Positions 46,388 through 55,035 of a stretch of DNA of 64,000 nt are shown one piece after another (position 1 is the first letter of the stretch; each line of letters begins with the position of its first letter). Origin of the DNA: Thalassotalea fonticola (GTDB taxonomy: Bacteria > Pseudomonadota > Gammaproteobacteria > Enterobacterales > Alteromonadaceae). Location of the stretch: contig NZ_CP136600.1 in NCBI RefSeq assembly GCF_032911225.1, positions 992,001 through 1,056,000 on the forward strand, in the 5' to 3' direction. The position numbers and the translations under genes were made by a program. Under the pieces are notes generated by a model. The model was not told the origin of the DNA. It did no database searches and saw nothing but the letters and a program-made list of their open reading frames with translations.

Positions 46388-48303
46388 TAACTACTTTTCT
46401 CTTGAATTTCTTCTAATTCTTGCCAACGGTCAAAAGCCTGTTCAAACTTGGCTTCAATTTCTTGTAATTCTTTTAATACTTGTTGAGTTTTATCTGAAGA
46501 TTGGCTGTAAAAATCAGCACTGCTTATTTGTTGCTGATAATCTTCCACTTGTTGTTCAAGGGTTTCCAATAATTCGGGTAATGATTCTAACTCATGTTTT
46601 TCTTTAAAAGATAATTTATTTTTAACTTTATTTACTGCAACAGATTTTTCCTGCGTTTTTTCTTTAGTTTTGTCTTTGATTGTAAATTTCGCATTTTGTT
46701 CCGCTTTGTAAGATAAATAATCTTCAACGTCACTATAACCACCAACAATTTGCCCTATTTCGCCACTACCGTCAAAGTAAAGACAACTATTTACACAATT
46801 ATTTACGAAATCACGATCATGACTTACCAATAATACCGTGCCAGGGTAATTTGCTACTACCATTTCGAGTAATTCAAGGGTTTCAATATCCAAATCATTG
46901 GTTGGCTCATCGAGAATAAGTAAATTACTTGGTTTTAAAAATAGTTTCGCAAGTAACAAACGGTTTCTTTCACCACCCGATAACGCACGAACCGGTGTAC
47001 GAGCTCGTTTAGGACTGAATAAGAAATCTTGTAAGTAACCAAGTACGTGACGCGGCTTGCCATTAACCATTACTTCTTGCTTACCTTCAGAAACTGCGTC
47101 TTGTACTGTCATGTTGACATCAAGTTGGTCGCGGTGCTGATCAAAATAAGCAATTTCTAAATTAACGCCATTACGCATTTTACCGGAGGTTTGTTGATAC
47201 TGACCGGTAATTAATTTTAATAATGTTGACTTACCAACACCATTACCACCAATAAAAGCAACACGGTCGCCACGAGTGATTAATAAATCGAGACTATTAA
47301 TGACGCTCTTATCACTGAATGTCATATTTAAATTTTCACACTCAAATACTAATTTACCAGAACGATCGCCTTGGGTAAGCACCATATTGTCTTGTTTTTT
47401 AACATCGCGGCGGGCTTTACGTTCTTCTCTTAATTTATCTAAAGCTCGAACACGGCCTTCATTACGAGTGCGACGCGCTTTTACACCTTGGCGGACCCAT
47501 ACTTCTTCTTCAGCAAGTTTTTTGTCAAACAAATGATTTTGCTGGGCTTCAACTTGTAAGTCATTTTCTTTTTGCTCAAGGTACAAATCATAGTTACCAG
47601 GGTAACTTGTTAATATACCACGGTCTAAATCAACTATACGAGTAGATACCGAGCGAATAAATGCTCTATCATGACTGATAAATATTATTGTTCCGTGATA
47701 GTTCTTAAGGAAGTTTTCTAACCACAGCACACTAGTAATATCCAAGTGGTTAGTCGGTTCATCCAGCAACAATACATCTGGATTCGTTACCAAAGTCCGT
47801 GCTAATGCCACTTTTCTTAACCAACCACCTGAAAGCTCTTTAATACTTTGATCAGGGGTTAAATGCAGCTTACTTAATACTTGTTCGATACGCTGTTCGT
47901 CTTCCCAAGCATTATTTTGTTCAAGCTTGCCTTGGATTTTCGCCATTTCTTCTAAGTTTTGCTCTGATGGGTCTTCAACTACAACATTAAGTATTTCGTG
48001 ATACTGACGAATAAGTTTGCCGTTAACTTCTAGACCAAGAGCAACATAATCAAAAACAGTGGTATCTTCAGATTTAGGTGGATCTTGTGCGAGCATGGCC
48101 ACTTTAATATTATTGGTAAAAACCATCTGTCCATCATCTAAGTTTTGCATACCATTGATGATTTTCATTAATGACGACTTACCTGCGCCATTACGACCAA
48201 CGAGACATACTCGTTCGCCTGTTTGAATTCTAAACTCTGTATTGGCGAGGATCTTATCTTCGCCGAACGCAAGCTCTGCGTTAGTAATTCTAATTAGTTC
48301 CAC
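46387..48303 (-). CDS. uup: ABC-F ATPase Uup
   Basis: Cytoplasmic ABC-F protein with two ATPase cassettes, linked to ribosome function and precise excision of transposons in E. coli. Walker A motifs GRNGAGKSS and GGNGVGKST; signature LSGGWLRKVALAR and LSGGERNRLLLAK; Walker B LLLDEPTNHLD and LILDEPTNDLD. A charged coiled-coil C-terminal domain follows residue 540, typical of Uup. The GTG start at 48303 (ELIRITNAELAFGED) gives 638 residues, near E. coli Uup; the earlier TTG at 48327 is unlikely. Overlaps the glutaredoxin-like gene by 14 bases. Confidence 0.93.
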   Translation of the reverse strand: MELIRITNAELAFGEDKILANTEFRIQTGERVCLVGRNGAGKSSLMKIINGMQNLDDGQMVFTNNIKVAMLAQDPPKSEDTTVFDYVALGLEVNGKLIRQYHEILNVVVEDPSEQNLEEMAKIQGKLEQNNAWEDEQRIEQVLSKLHLTPDQSIKELSGGWLRKVALARTLVTNPDVLLLDEPTNHLDITSVLWLENFLKNYHGTIIFISHDRAFIRSVSTRIVDLDRGILTSYPGNYDLYLEQKENDLQVEAQQNHLFDKKLAEEEVWVRQGVKARRTRNEGRVRALDKLREERKARRDVKKQDNMVLTQGDRSGKLVFECENLNMTFSDKSVINSLDLLITRGDRVAFIGGNGVGKSTLLKLITGQYQQTSGKMRNGVNLEIAYFDQHRDQLDVNMTVQDAVSEGKQEVMVNGKPRHVLGYLQDFLFSPKRARTPVRALSGGERNRLLLAKLFLKPSNLLILDEPTNDLDIETLELLEMVVANYPGTVLLVSHDRDFVNNCVNSCLYFDGSGEIGQIVGGYSDVEDYLSYKAEQNAKFTIKDKTKEKTQEKSVAVNKVKNKLSFKEKHELESLPELLETLEQQVEDYQQQISSADFYSQSSDKTQQVLKELQEIEAKFEQAFDRWQELEEIQEKSS

Positions 48304-48535
48304 TGATAAACTCTTGTAATTGTTCAATATTAAATGGCCAATATAAGGCCATATGACTATTTAAATGCTCTAACACAGGAATGCTTGTGCTGTATAACTC
48401 AACCAACTCAGGCTGTTCAATAATATCTACGTAGGCAATATTATCAGTATTGATCAGCTCGGCGCATAGCTGTTCAGCTATTTCGCATAAATGGCACCCG
48501 TCGGTGCCATATAAATTATATTGTATGGTTTTCAT
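48290..48535 (-). CDS. Glutaredoxin-like protein (DUF836 type)
   Basis: Short thioredoxin-fold protein of 81 residues with redox motif YGTDGCHLCEIAEQL (CxxC), and a SIPVL segment with the cis-proline. The start at 48535 (MKTIQYNLYG) is chosen because upstream frame residues belong to the rlmL end. It lies 13 bases after rlmL and overlaps uup, so it is part of the rlmL operon. Client unknown. Confidence 0.82.
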   Translation of the reverse strand: MKTIQYNLYGTDGCHLCEIAEQLCAELINTDNIAYVDIIEQPELVELYSTSIPVLEHLNSHMALYWPFNIEQLQEFISGTN

Positions 48536-48548
48536 AACATTCGGTTCT

Positions 48549-50675
48549 TTATAAACGGCTAATACACCAACTGTTATGTATATGCTTGTTACGTTTAAAA
48601 TCAAAATCGCGAGTAACTTCCGTTAAACACTCAGCTTTTAGGCCAACTAGATTTAACCCGTCAAAATCCATTTTAAAGCCACGTTTATTATTGGTGAATA
48701 TCAGTTCACCTTTATCAGCAACAGATTTCATTCCGGTTTTAATTAAATCCATATGATCGCGCTGTACATCAAAGGTTGTATTCATCCGTTTTGAGTTTGA
48801 AAACGTAGGTGGATCAATAAATACAACATCATATTTAAAGCTATTTTCTTTTAACCATTGCAAACAATCAGCTTGAATAAACTCATACTTGTGGCCACGC
48901 AATTTATTTAATTCAAAGTTATCTTGGGCCCAGTCTAAATAGGTTTTAGACATATCTACCGTAGTTACTTTTTCAGAGCCTGCTATAGCAGCTTGTAATG
49001 AAACAGAGCCCGTATAGGCAAAAAGATTAAGTAATGTTTTACCTTTAGCTTTTTTAGCAACAATTTTACGGGTTTTACGATGATCTAAAAATAAACCGGT
49101 ATCTAGGTAATCCCATAAGTTAACTTTTAGTAAAGCATCGTATTCTTTTACGATAAGTGACTTTTTACTTTTACTTAACTGTTGGTACTGGTTTTTACCT
49201 TTTTGTTTACTTCTTACTTTTAACGCCACCTTATCTGTGTCAATGTTCAATACTTTTGGAGCCCAAAAAATTGCTTCTTGTAAACGTTTCGCTGATTTTA
49301 CTTCGTCAATGTCTTTTGGCGGCGCATACTCGTGCAATACTAAATGATCGCCATAGATATCAATAGAGACATTAAATTCAGGAATATCGGCATCATAAAC
49401 GCGGTAACAATTAACATCGTTTTGCTTAAGCCAAGATTTTAAACCTTTTACATTTTTCTTTAAGCGATTGGCAAAGTCTGAATTCTGACCAGTAAAGTCG
49501 GTTTGCACAGGTGTACGATCTAATTGACCTTCGTCAATATTATATAACGCTAATTGACAATCTAATGGGCCATTTTTAAATTTATAACGTTTAAAGCTAG
49601 ATAGCTTTAGTAATGAGAGCATTTCAACATTGGCGGTAATAAGGCCAACTTTCCAACCTAAAAACTCTTGTTTAAATACTTTACCAAGCTCGGTAAACGT
49701 AGACACAAGCTCAGGCAATGAACCAATACGTTCTCCATAAGGCGGGTTAAATAGAATATGGCCGGGTTCACCGAATTGATTTTTAAGTTCTTCAGCTCGA
49801 CCTTGTTTGAATTCAATCATATGGCCAAGGCCAGCGCTGCGAGCATTCGCTTTCGCTGTTTGCATTACCCTGCCATCCATATCAAAGCCAAACACTTTAA
49901 CTTTACTTTTTGCTAATGCTTGTTCGGTTTCTTGCTTTGCTTTATCTAATAGTTGATTAAATAAACTAGCATCGTGAAATTTCCAACGGCTAAAGCCCCA
50001 CTGCTCTCTATCTACACCGGGTTGTATTCCCGACGCCATTGAAACAGCTTCAAGCAATAATGTACCTGAACCGCACATAGGATCAACTAGCGGCTTGCTT
50101 GTATCATTTAACCAGCCAGAGCGAACAACTAGTGCTGCAGCTAGGTTTTCTTTAATTGGCGCTGCTCCAGAATGTTCACGATATCCACGCTTAGACAATG
50201 AACGACCAGAAAAATCAATATAGAAAGTAACTTCATTTCTAAGTAACCTAGCCTGAATACGAATGTCAGGATTAGTTTTTTCAACAGAAGGCCTATCTAA
50301 ACCCTCATCTCTGAAACAATCAACTATCGCATCTTTTACCGTTAACCCACCAAACTGTGAATCACGTATGTGTTCATTTTTACCAACAAAATCTACGGCG
50401 AAGAAGTCTTCACTGGTAAAATGCTCAGTCCAATCAATATCTTTTGCAGCTTTATATAGTGCATCTTTATCTTTTACTGCTGAAGGCGCATCAATACGAA
50501 TTAAAATACGACTGGCTAAGCGAGACTTTAAACAGGCTTGATAACCCGTTTCCATAGTTGCACTAAAATGCACGCCTTCAGGGCGCTGCACTACATCACT
50601 GCCACCTATTGCAGTGATTTCATCGGCTAGAAGTGACTCTATACCAAAAGAAGTTAAAGCTAAAAATTGTTTCAT
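48549..50675 (-). CDS. rlmL: 23S rRNA (guanine2445-N2/guanine2069-N7) methyltransferase RlmKL
   Basis: Fused rRNA methyltransferase. N-terminal THUMP domain (about 1-150), the RlmL domain with LVDPMCGSGTLLLEA and the catalytic FNPPYGER, and a C-terminal RlmK domain with LNLFAYTGSVSLQAA and FIDPPTFSNSKR. Both active sites look intact. The start at 50675 (MKQFLALTSFG) replaces an upstream TTG at 50687; length 708, near the E. coli 702. First gene of the rlmL-glutaredoxin-uup-DUF3466 series. Confidence 0.96.
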   Translation of the reverse strand: MKQFLALTSFGIESLLADEITAIGGSDVVQRPEGVHFSATMETGYQACLKSRLASRILIRIDAPSAVKDKDALYKAAKDIDWTEHFTSEDFFAVDFVGKNEHIRDSQFGGLTVKDAIVDCFRDEGLDRPSVEKTNPDIRIQARLLRNEVTFYIDFSGRSLSKRGYREHSGAAPIKENLAAALVVRSGWLNDTSKPLVDPMCGSGTLLLEAVSMASGIQPGVDREQWGFSRWKFHDASLFNQLLDKAKQETEQALAKSKVKVFGFDMDGRVMQTAKANARSAGLGHMIEFKQGRAEELKNQFGEPGHILFNPPYGERIGSLPELVSTFTELGKVFKQEFLGWKVGLITANVEMLSLLKLSSFKRYKFKNGPLDCQLALYNIDEGQLDRTPVQTDFTGQNSDFANRLKKNVKGLKSWLKQNDVNCYRVYDADIPEFNVSIDIYGDHLVLHEYAPPKDIDEVKSAKRLQEAIFWAPKVLNIDTDKVALKVRSKQKGKNQYQQLSKSKKSLIVKEYDALLKVNLWDYLDTGLFLDHRKTRKIVAKKAKGKTLLNLFAYTGSVSLQAAIAGSEKVTTVDMSKTYLDWAQDNFELNKLRGHKYEFIQADCLQWLKENSFKYDVVFIDPPTFSNSKRMNTTFDVQRDHMDLIKTGMKSVADKGELIFTNNKRGFKMDFDGLNLVGLKAECLTEVTRDFDFKRNKHIHNSWCISRL

Positions 50676-50916
50676 GTGTTGATCCAAAGCATTTGATGGC
50701 GCAGATTATAAACGACCTGCCCGCATTTGTCTTATTACAAAGACAATTAACACAACTTTATTAACCATTTGATCGTTATTATAAATTTCAGTCCCCAAAT
50801 AACTAAAAAATAGACTTTATAGCCTCAAAAATCATACAGTTTGAGTACATTAAAAAAGCGCCTGATTGTTTATTGCCCACAAATGTAAATTATATTAATT
50901 ATTTAGATAAATCTGC

Positions 50917-50945
50917 TTGCATTATGTCATGGCAATCCTTATAGT
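50917..50945 (+). promoter_or_regulatory. Promoter of the initiator-tRNA cluster
   Basis: TTGCAT (-35) and TATAGT (-10) with a 17-base spacer, 16 bases before the first tRNA. The GC-rich start-site region (ACGCCTCG) is of the kind subject to stringent control. Confidence 0.7.
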
Positions 50946-50961
50946 ACGCCTCGAATTCAGG

Positions 50962-51038
<77 letters not shown>

Positions 51039-51144
51039 ATTCTCTTTAGTTAATGAAAGTTAAGTAAAAGAATTCTGAATTTATTCTTACATTATGAATC
51101 AAAACTGATGTGGCTTGTTTGAGAATTTTCTTAAACCATTCGGA

Positions 51145-51221
<77 letters not shown>

Positions 51222-51323
51222 ATTTTCAATTCAGTTTGTAAATTAAAAATGTCTGAATACCCTCTTTAGTAACAGAGTTTAAATAGTTACTGGCTTGTTT
51301 AAGTTTATCTTAAACCATTCGGA

Positions 51324-51400
<77 letters not shown>

Positions 51401-51460
51401 ATTCTCTAATAACAGAATTCAAATAGTTATTGGCTTTCCTATTTATATAGGTCATTCGGA

Positions 51461-51537
<77 letters not shown>

Positions 51538-51565
51538 ATTTCCAAATGTAAAAAAGCAAACGATG

Positions 51566-51588
51566 AAAAAGCCCTAACGGGCTTTTTT
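51566..51588 (+). terminator. Terminator of the initiator-tRNA cluster
   Basis: GCCC-TAAC-GGGC stem flanked by an A-run and six T residues, 28 bases past the fourth tRNA; also suited to stop leftward transcription. Confidence 0.85.
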
Positions 51589-51667
51589 CGTTTCTGGCGT
51601 TTAAAAAACAATATAACCATATCCAGTTCTATAAAAAAATTGTTAGCTCGTCTGAGTCAGTACTGCA

Positions 51668-52456
51668 TTATTGCAACTCAAATTCATCAGCATCTAGAAA
51701 TGCAGGAAAGTCATGTTTGAATTTCTCAAGCTTGCTAAAATCGAGTTGCGTGGTAATAATTTGTTGTTGATTATCAACGGCACTAATAATGGTTTTACCG
51801 CTAAAATCAATTATCGTCGTGCCACCAGAGTGTGAAGTATTTCTACCATCTTCTCCGATGCGATTGACGCCAACAACCCAGGTTTGATTCTCCATTGCCC
51901 GCGCTTTTAATAAGGTATCCCAAACATGGCGCCTCGCCGCTGGCCAATTAGCGACATTGACCATGAGATCATAGTCCTGACGGTTTCTAGACCAAACAGG
52001 AAAGCGTAAATCATAACAAACCAATGGCAGTATGTTGATGCCATTAATCGTGATTATTTTTCTGTTTTGGCCTTGTGCGACGTGATCTTGCTCTTTGCCT
52101 AGGCGAAATAAATGGCGTTTATCGTAATGTTCAACAGTGCCATTAGCACAGACCCAATAAAAGCGATTCACCTTCTTATCGTTTTGACTTACTAACACAC
52201 TGCCAGCAACCACACAGTTATACTGTTTTGCCATTTTCTTTAGCCATGCTAAGGCAATGCCTCCATCTTCGGCTTCTTCCACACCTTTTTTATTAATACA
52301 AAAGCCAGTTGAAAATGTTTCTGGTAGCAATAATAAGTCGGCAGCAAAATTTTCTCTAAAGTGATCTGCGAACAGTTGTTCTAAGCGATTAAAATTGGCT
52401 TGTTGATCTAGCCAATGAATATCGTATTGCACCGCTGCTATGGTTAAAGTTGACAT
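51668..52456 (-). CDS. yafV: Nitrilase-superfamily omega-amidase, YafV/NIT2 type
   Basis: Carbon-nitrogen hydrolase of 262 residues that in its family deaminates 2-oxoglutaramate or 2-oxosuccinamate. The Glu-Lys-Cys triad is visible: LLLPETFSTGF (Glu), YDKRHLFRLG (Lys) and LVCYDLRFPVW (Cys). ATG lies 13 bases inside the end of the aminotransferase gene, so the pair is co-translated. The aminotransferase would supply the oxo-amide that this enzyme clears. Confidence 0.93.
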   Translation of the reverse strand: MSTLTIAAVQYDIHWLDQQANFNRLEQLFADHFRENFAADLLLLPETFSTGFCINKKGVEEAEDGGIALAWLKKMAKQYNCVVAGSVLVSQNDKKVNRFYWVCANGTVEHYDKRHLFRLGKEQDHVAQGQNRKIITINGINILPLVCYDLRFPVWSRNRQDYDLMVNVANWPAARRHVWDTLLKARAMENQTWVVGVNRIGEDGRNTSHSGGTTIIDFSGKTIISAVDNQQQIITTQLDFSKLEKFKHDFPAFLDADEFELQ

Positions 52457-53631
52457 AATATTTCTGCCGCTTGAAATAAGGTGTCGTCGTTTTTGGCAAA
52501 ACAGAGTCGGATCACCTTATTATTCTGATGATAATTCAGCCGTTGCTCTGCTTGATAAAATGGACTGAGGGGAATAGCTGCAACACCTACCTCTTTCGTT
52601 AACCAATGACAAAATTCACGATCATTGAGTTCTGATATGGCTGAATAATCCAATAATAAGAAATAAGTTCCTTTTGACGGTAGTATGGTAAAGCGAGAAT
52701 ATTTTAGTGCGTTTATGAGTACATCTCTTTTTTGCTGATAGAAGCTTGCTAAGCTTGTGACATGCGAAGATTGCTCTTTTAACATTTGCGCAATCGCTAT
52801 TTGTGCAGGAGTAAATGTGCTAAAGGTGACGTATTGATGGATTTTTCTAAACTCGCTAGTAAGCTTATTGGGTGCGGCGCAATAGCCCATTTTCCAGCCT
52901 GTACAATGAAAGGTTTTACCAAAGCTAGATACGACAAAGGCTCGTTTAAATAACTCAGGATAACGCAAAACACTTTCATGGCGTAAGCCGTCAAAGGTCA
53001 TGTGTTCGTATACTTCATCGCTGATCACATATAAATTATATTTCTCAACCAATGCCTGTAACGTACTCAGATCCGACTGGCTAAGTATTGAACCCGTCGG
53101 ATTATGTGGGCTGTTGATAATAATGGCGCGTGTTTTTGCATTAATTGTTTGCTCTACCAGAGCCCAGTTTATTGTATAACTTGGTGCATCAAGTGCGATG
53201 TGGCGACATTTTCCTCCTGCAAGCTCAATGGCAGGCTCATAAGAGTCGTAGGCGGGATCAAAAATAATCACTTCATCATTTTGGCGCACAAGGGTTTGTA
53301 TGGCGACCCATAATGCTTCGGTGGCCCCTGAAGTAATAGTAATGTTGTTTAGCCCATCAAGCTTTTGTTCAACGGCTAAATCAGTTTGATATTGCCTATG
53401 CACCATTTCGGCAATTTGAGTTAATAGCTCAGGCAAGCCGTTTGATGGTGAGTATTGATTTTTCCCTTCATTAATCGCTTGGTTAATTTTATCTTTCAAA
53501 AAAGCAGGTGTATCAAATTCTGGGAAGCCTTGAGATAAATTTATTGCCTGATGTTGATTGGCCATTATCGACATTTCAGTAAAAATACTGGTCTCTAAAT
53601 TTGGCAGTTTACTGATAAAAGAGGATGACAC
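52444..53631 (-). CDS. ybdL: Methionine/glutamine aminotransferase, YbdL type
   Basis: Class I PLP aminotransferase of 395 residues resembling E. coli YbdL and glutamine transaminase K. N-terminal KLPNLETSIFTEMS and INLSQGFPEFD; central SPHNPTGS; PLP lysine in SSFGKTFHCTGWK. YbdL prefers methionine, with wide amino acceptor use. Coupled to the omega-amidase gene, it forms the transaminase/omega-amidase route that recycles 2-oxo-4-methylthiobutyrate using glutamine. Confidence 0.92.
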   Translation of the reverse strand: MSSSFISKLPNLETSIFTEMSIMANQHQAINLSQGFPEFDTPAFLKDKINQAINEGKNQYSPSNGLPELLTQIAEMVHRQYQTDLAVEQKLDGLNNITITSGATEALWVAIQTLVRQNDEVIIFDPAYDSYEPAIELAGGKCRHIALDAPSYTINWALVEQTINAKTRAIIINSPHNPTGSILSQSDLSTLQALVEKYNLYVISDEVYEHMTFDGLRHESVLRYPELFKRAFVVSSFGKTFHCTGWKMGYCAAPNKLTSEFRKIHQYVTFSTFTPAQIAIAQMLKEQSSHVTSLASFYQQKRDVLINALKYSRFTILPSKGTYFLLLDYSAISELNDREFCHWLTKEVGVAAIPLSPFYQAEQRLNYHQNNKVIRLCFAKNDDTLFQAAEILCQL

Positions 53632-54079
53632 AAACGGCTCCTATGATTTTGTTTAAGTGAATATTGAAACAAAGTTCTAATGTTAAGGATAACGGCTTAT
53701 TAGTTCAATTGTTATCAGTTTTTAAACACTAATATTAAAAAGGCTTTGATGCTTATATATATACATGTGTGGTCATTTTCTTTGATAACATCTGGACGAG
53801 TTTTAGTTAAACGATTACAGATAATGTAGGACATGCACGGGATTGAAAAACTCAAAATTGATTTCCTTGGCTATCATCGAGTTCATGACAGGGTTAAGCG
53901 AGAATTATGGTAATCATAAACTCCGTAAACATGCTGCCACATTCAGTTAGACAAAATGGGCACAGCCCTATCAATACTCATTAATTTAGAATGTATCTAC
54001 ATTTTATTTACATTTGTATTGACAAAATCTTTCAATAATTTATTATTGTCACACGTAATGACGAATCGTCACTTAAAAT
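53632..54079. other. Gene-free stretch with the tetR promoter at its right end
   Basis: No supported gene in the first 380 bases; a 26-codon frame at 53833-53913 is too short and has no ribosome site. At the right end TTGACA (54019-54024) and TATTAT (54041-54046), 16 bases apart, form a good promoter for the TetR gene, with operator 1 immediately downstream. Confidence 0.6.
54059..54071. promoter_or_regulatory. TetR operator 1 (upstream of tetR)
   Basis: TGACGAATCGTCA is a perfect palindrome with 6-base arms around one base. It begins 12 bases after the -10 element and ends 8 bases before the tetR ATG, so bound repressor would block tetR transcription: an autoregulation site. The same arms recur twice before the exporter gene. 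Confidence 0.85.
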
Positions 54080-54832
54080 ATGACCCCAAGAATTTTAGAT
54101 GAGCACAGTTTAAAAGCTCGTGAACAAGACATTATTGATGCAACAATCGCATTAATTGAAAAACATGGTGTTGAAAATATCACTATGGATAAAGTCGTTG
54201 CTGCTGTGCCCTATTCAAAGGGCACTGTTTACAAACATTTTATTGGCAAAGAAGATTTGTTTTTAGCCATAGGTAATCATGCAGCAACCATATTGTCTGA
54301 CTTATTCAGCCGTGCAGCACAGCATCAAGGTTGCGCTAGAGAGCGTATGATGCTTAAGAATATTGCATATTTGCTGTATGCAATATTGCATCCCTCGTTG
54401 TTTAAAACGGTTCAATGTTCTAAAAGCCCAAATGTATATGGTAAGTCCAGTGAAAAAAGAATACGAGAGCAGGATTTACTAGAGCAAAAACTAATGGGCA
54501 CCATTTTTGGCATCATTGAAGATGCACAAGCAAGTAATCAGCTAGTTTTGCCTGCACACATGAGTATTATGCAGGTTTGCTTTAATATATGGGCAGCCAA
54601 TTACGGTACCATCGAGTTGCTTTATTCTGAAAGTGATATGTGTGGTGGTATACCTATGGTCATAGAACGTGAATTATTTAATCAAAACAATCTCATTTTT
54701 GATGGCTTAAGATGGCAACCATTAACAGAAGAAAAAGACTACAAGCAAGCACTAGAATTAGGATTAAAGACAGTATTTCCAGGCGAACTTGCGCTAATGA
54801 AATCTATGGGTAGAGAATTAAATTTCAGATAA
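54080..54832 (+). CDS. TetR/AcrR-family transcriptional regulator
   Basis: Regulator of 250 residues. The N-terminal helix-turn-helix (about residues 15-62) contains NITMDKVVAAVPYSKGTVYKHFIGKEDLFLAI, the TetR signature. The ligand domain (to 250) is longer than the usual 190-210 and has no recognised specificity. Three identical-arm operators flank it and precede the next gene, so it very likely represses itself and the exporter operon. No Shine-Dalgarno is evident before the ATG; the leader would be only about 27 bases. Confidence 0.92.
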   Translation: MTPRILDEHSLKAREQDIIDATIALIEKHGVENITMDKVVAAVPYSKGTVYKHFIGKEDLFLAIGNHAATILSDLFSRAAQHQGCARERMMLKNIAYLLYAILHPSLFKTVQCSKSPNVYGKSSEKRIREQDLLEQKLMGTIFGIIEDAQASNQLVLPAHMSIMQVCFNIWAANYGTIELLYSESDMCGGIPMVIERELFNQNNLIFDGLRWQPLTEEKDYKQALELGLKTVFPGELALMKSMGRELNFR

Positions 54833-54942
54833 TTAATCCCAGCAAACTTATGCAAAGAATTTACAGGTAAATACCTAATCTATTTGGGTTTTTATTAATA
54901 AATAAGCGGTGACTATTTTGCCGTTTTTTTAGCACATTATAG

Positions 54943-54955
54943 TGACGATTCGTCA
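54943..54955. promoter_or_regulatory. TetR operator 2 (upstream of the exporter gene)
   Basis: TGACGATTCGTCA, the same palindrome as operator 1 except for its central base. It lies 67 bases before operator 3 and next to an ATTATAG -10-like sequence. Confidence 0.85.
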
Positions 54956-54976
54956 TTATAATACCAACAAATTGAC

Positions 54977-54998
54977 CGGTGTGCGCACCGTTTTTTTT
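54977..54998 (+). terminator. Intrinsic terminator between tetR and the exporter gene
   Basis: CGGTG-TGCG-CACCG stem-loop followed by eight T residues. It lies between operators 2 and 3, so it would end tetR transcripts and could also limit transcripts starting near operator 2. Confidence 0.75.
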
Positions 54999-55009
54999 AC
55001 AATAATTAG

Positions 55010-55022
55010 TGACGATTCGTCA
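55010..55022. promoter_or_regulatory. TetR operator 3 (at the exporter start)
   Basis: TGACGATTCGTCA, identical to operator 2 and extended to a 15-base palindrome by flanking G and C. It ends 13 bases before the exporter ATG, just before the GGAGAG Shine-Dalgarno. Confidence 0.85.
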
Positions 55023-55035
55023 CAATGGAGAGACC

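Noticed and set aside
53833..53913. 26-codon frame before tetR
   Set aside because: No Shine-Dalgarno, no family resemblance, and the length is expected by chance.
55009..55035. GTG start for the MMPL exporter (nine extra residues)
   Set aside because: Those codons are the third operator palindrome itself, and a GGAGAG ribosome site precedes the ATG at 55036.
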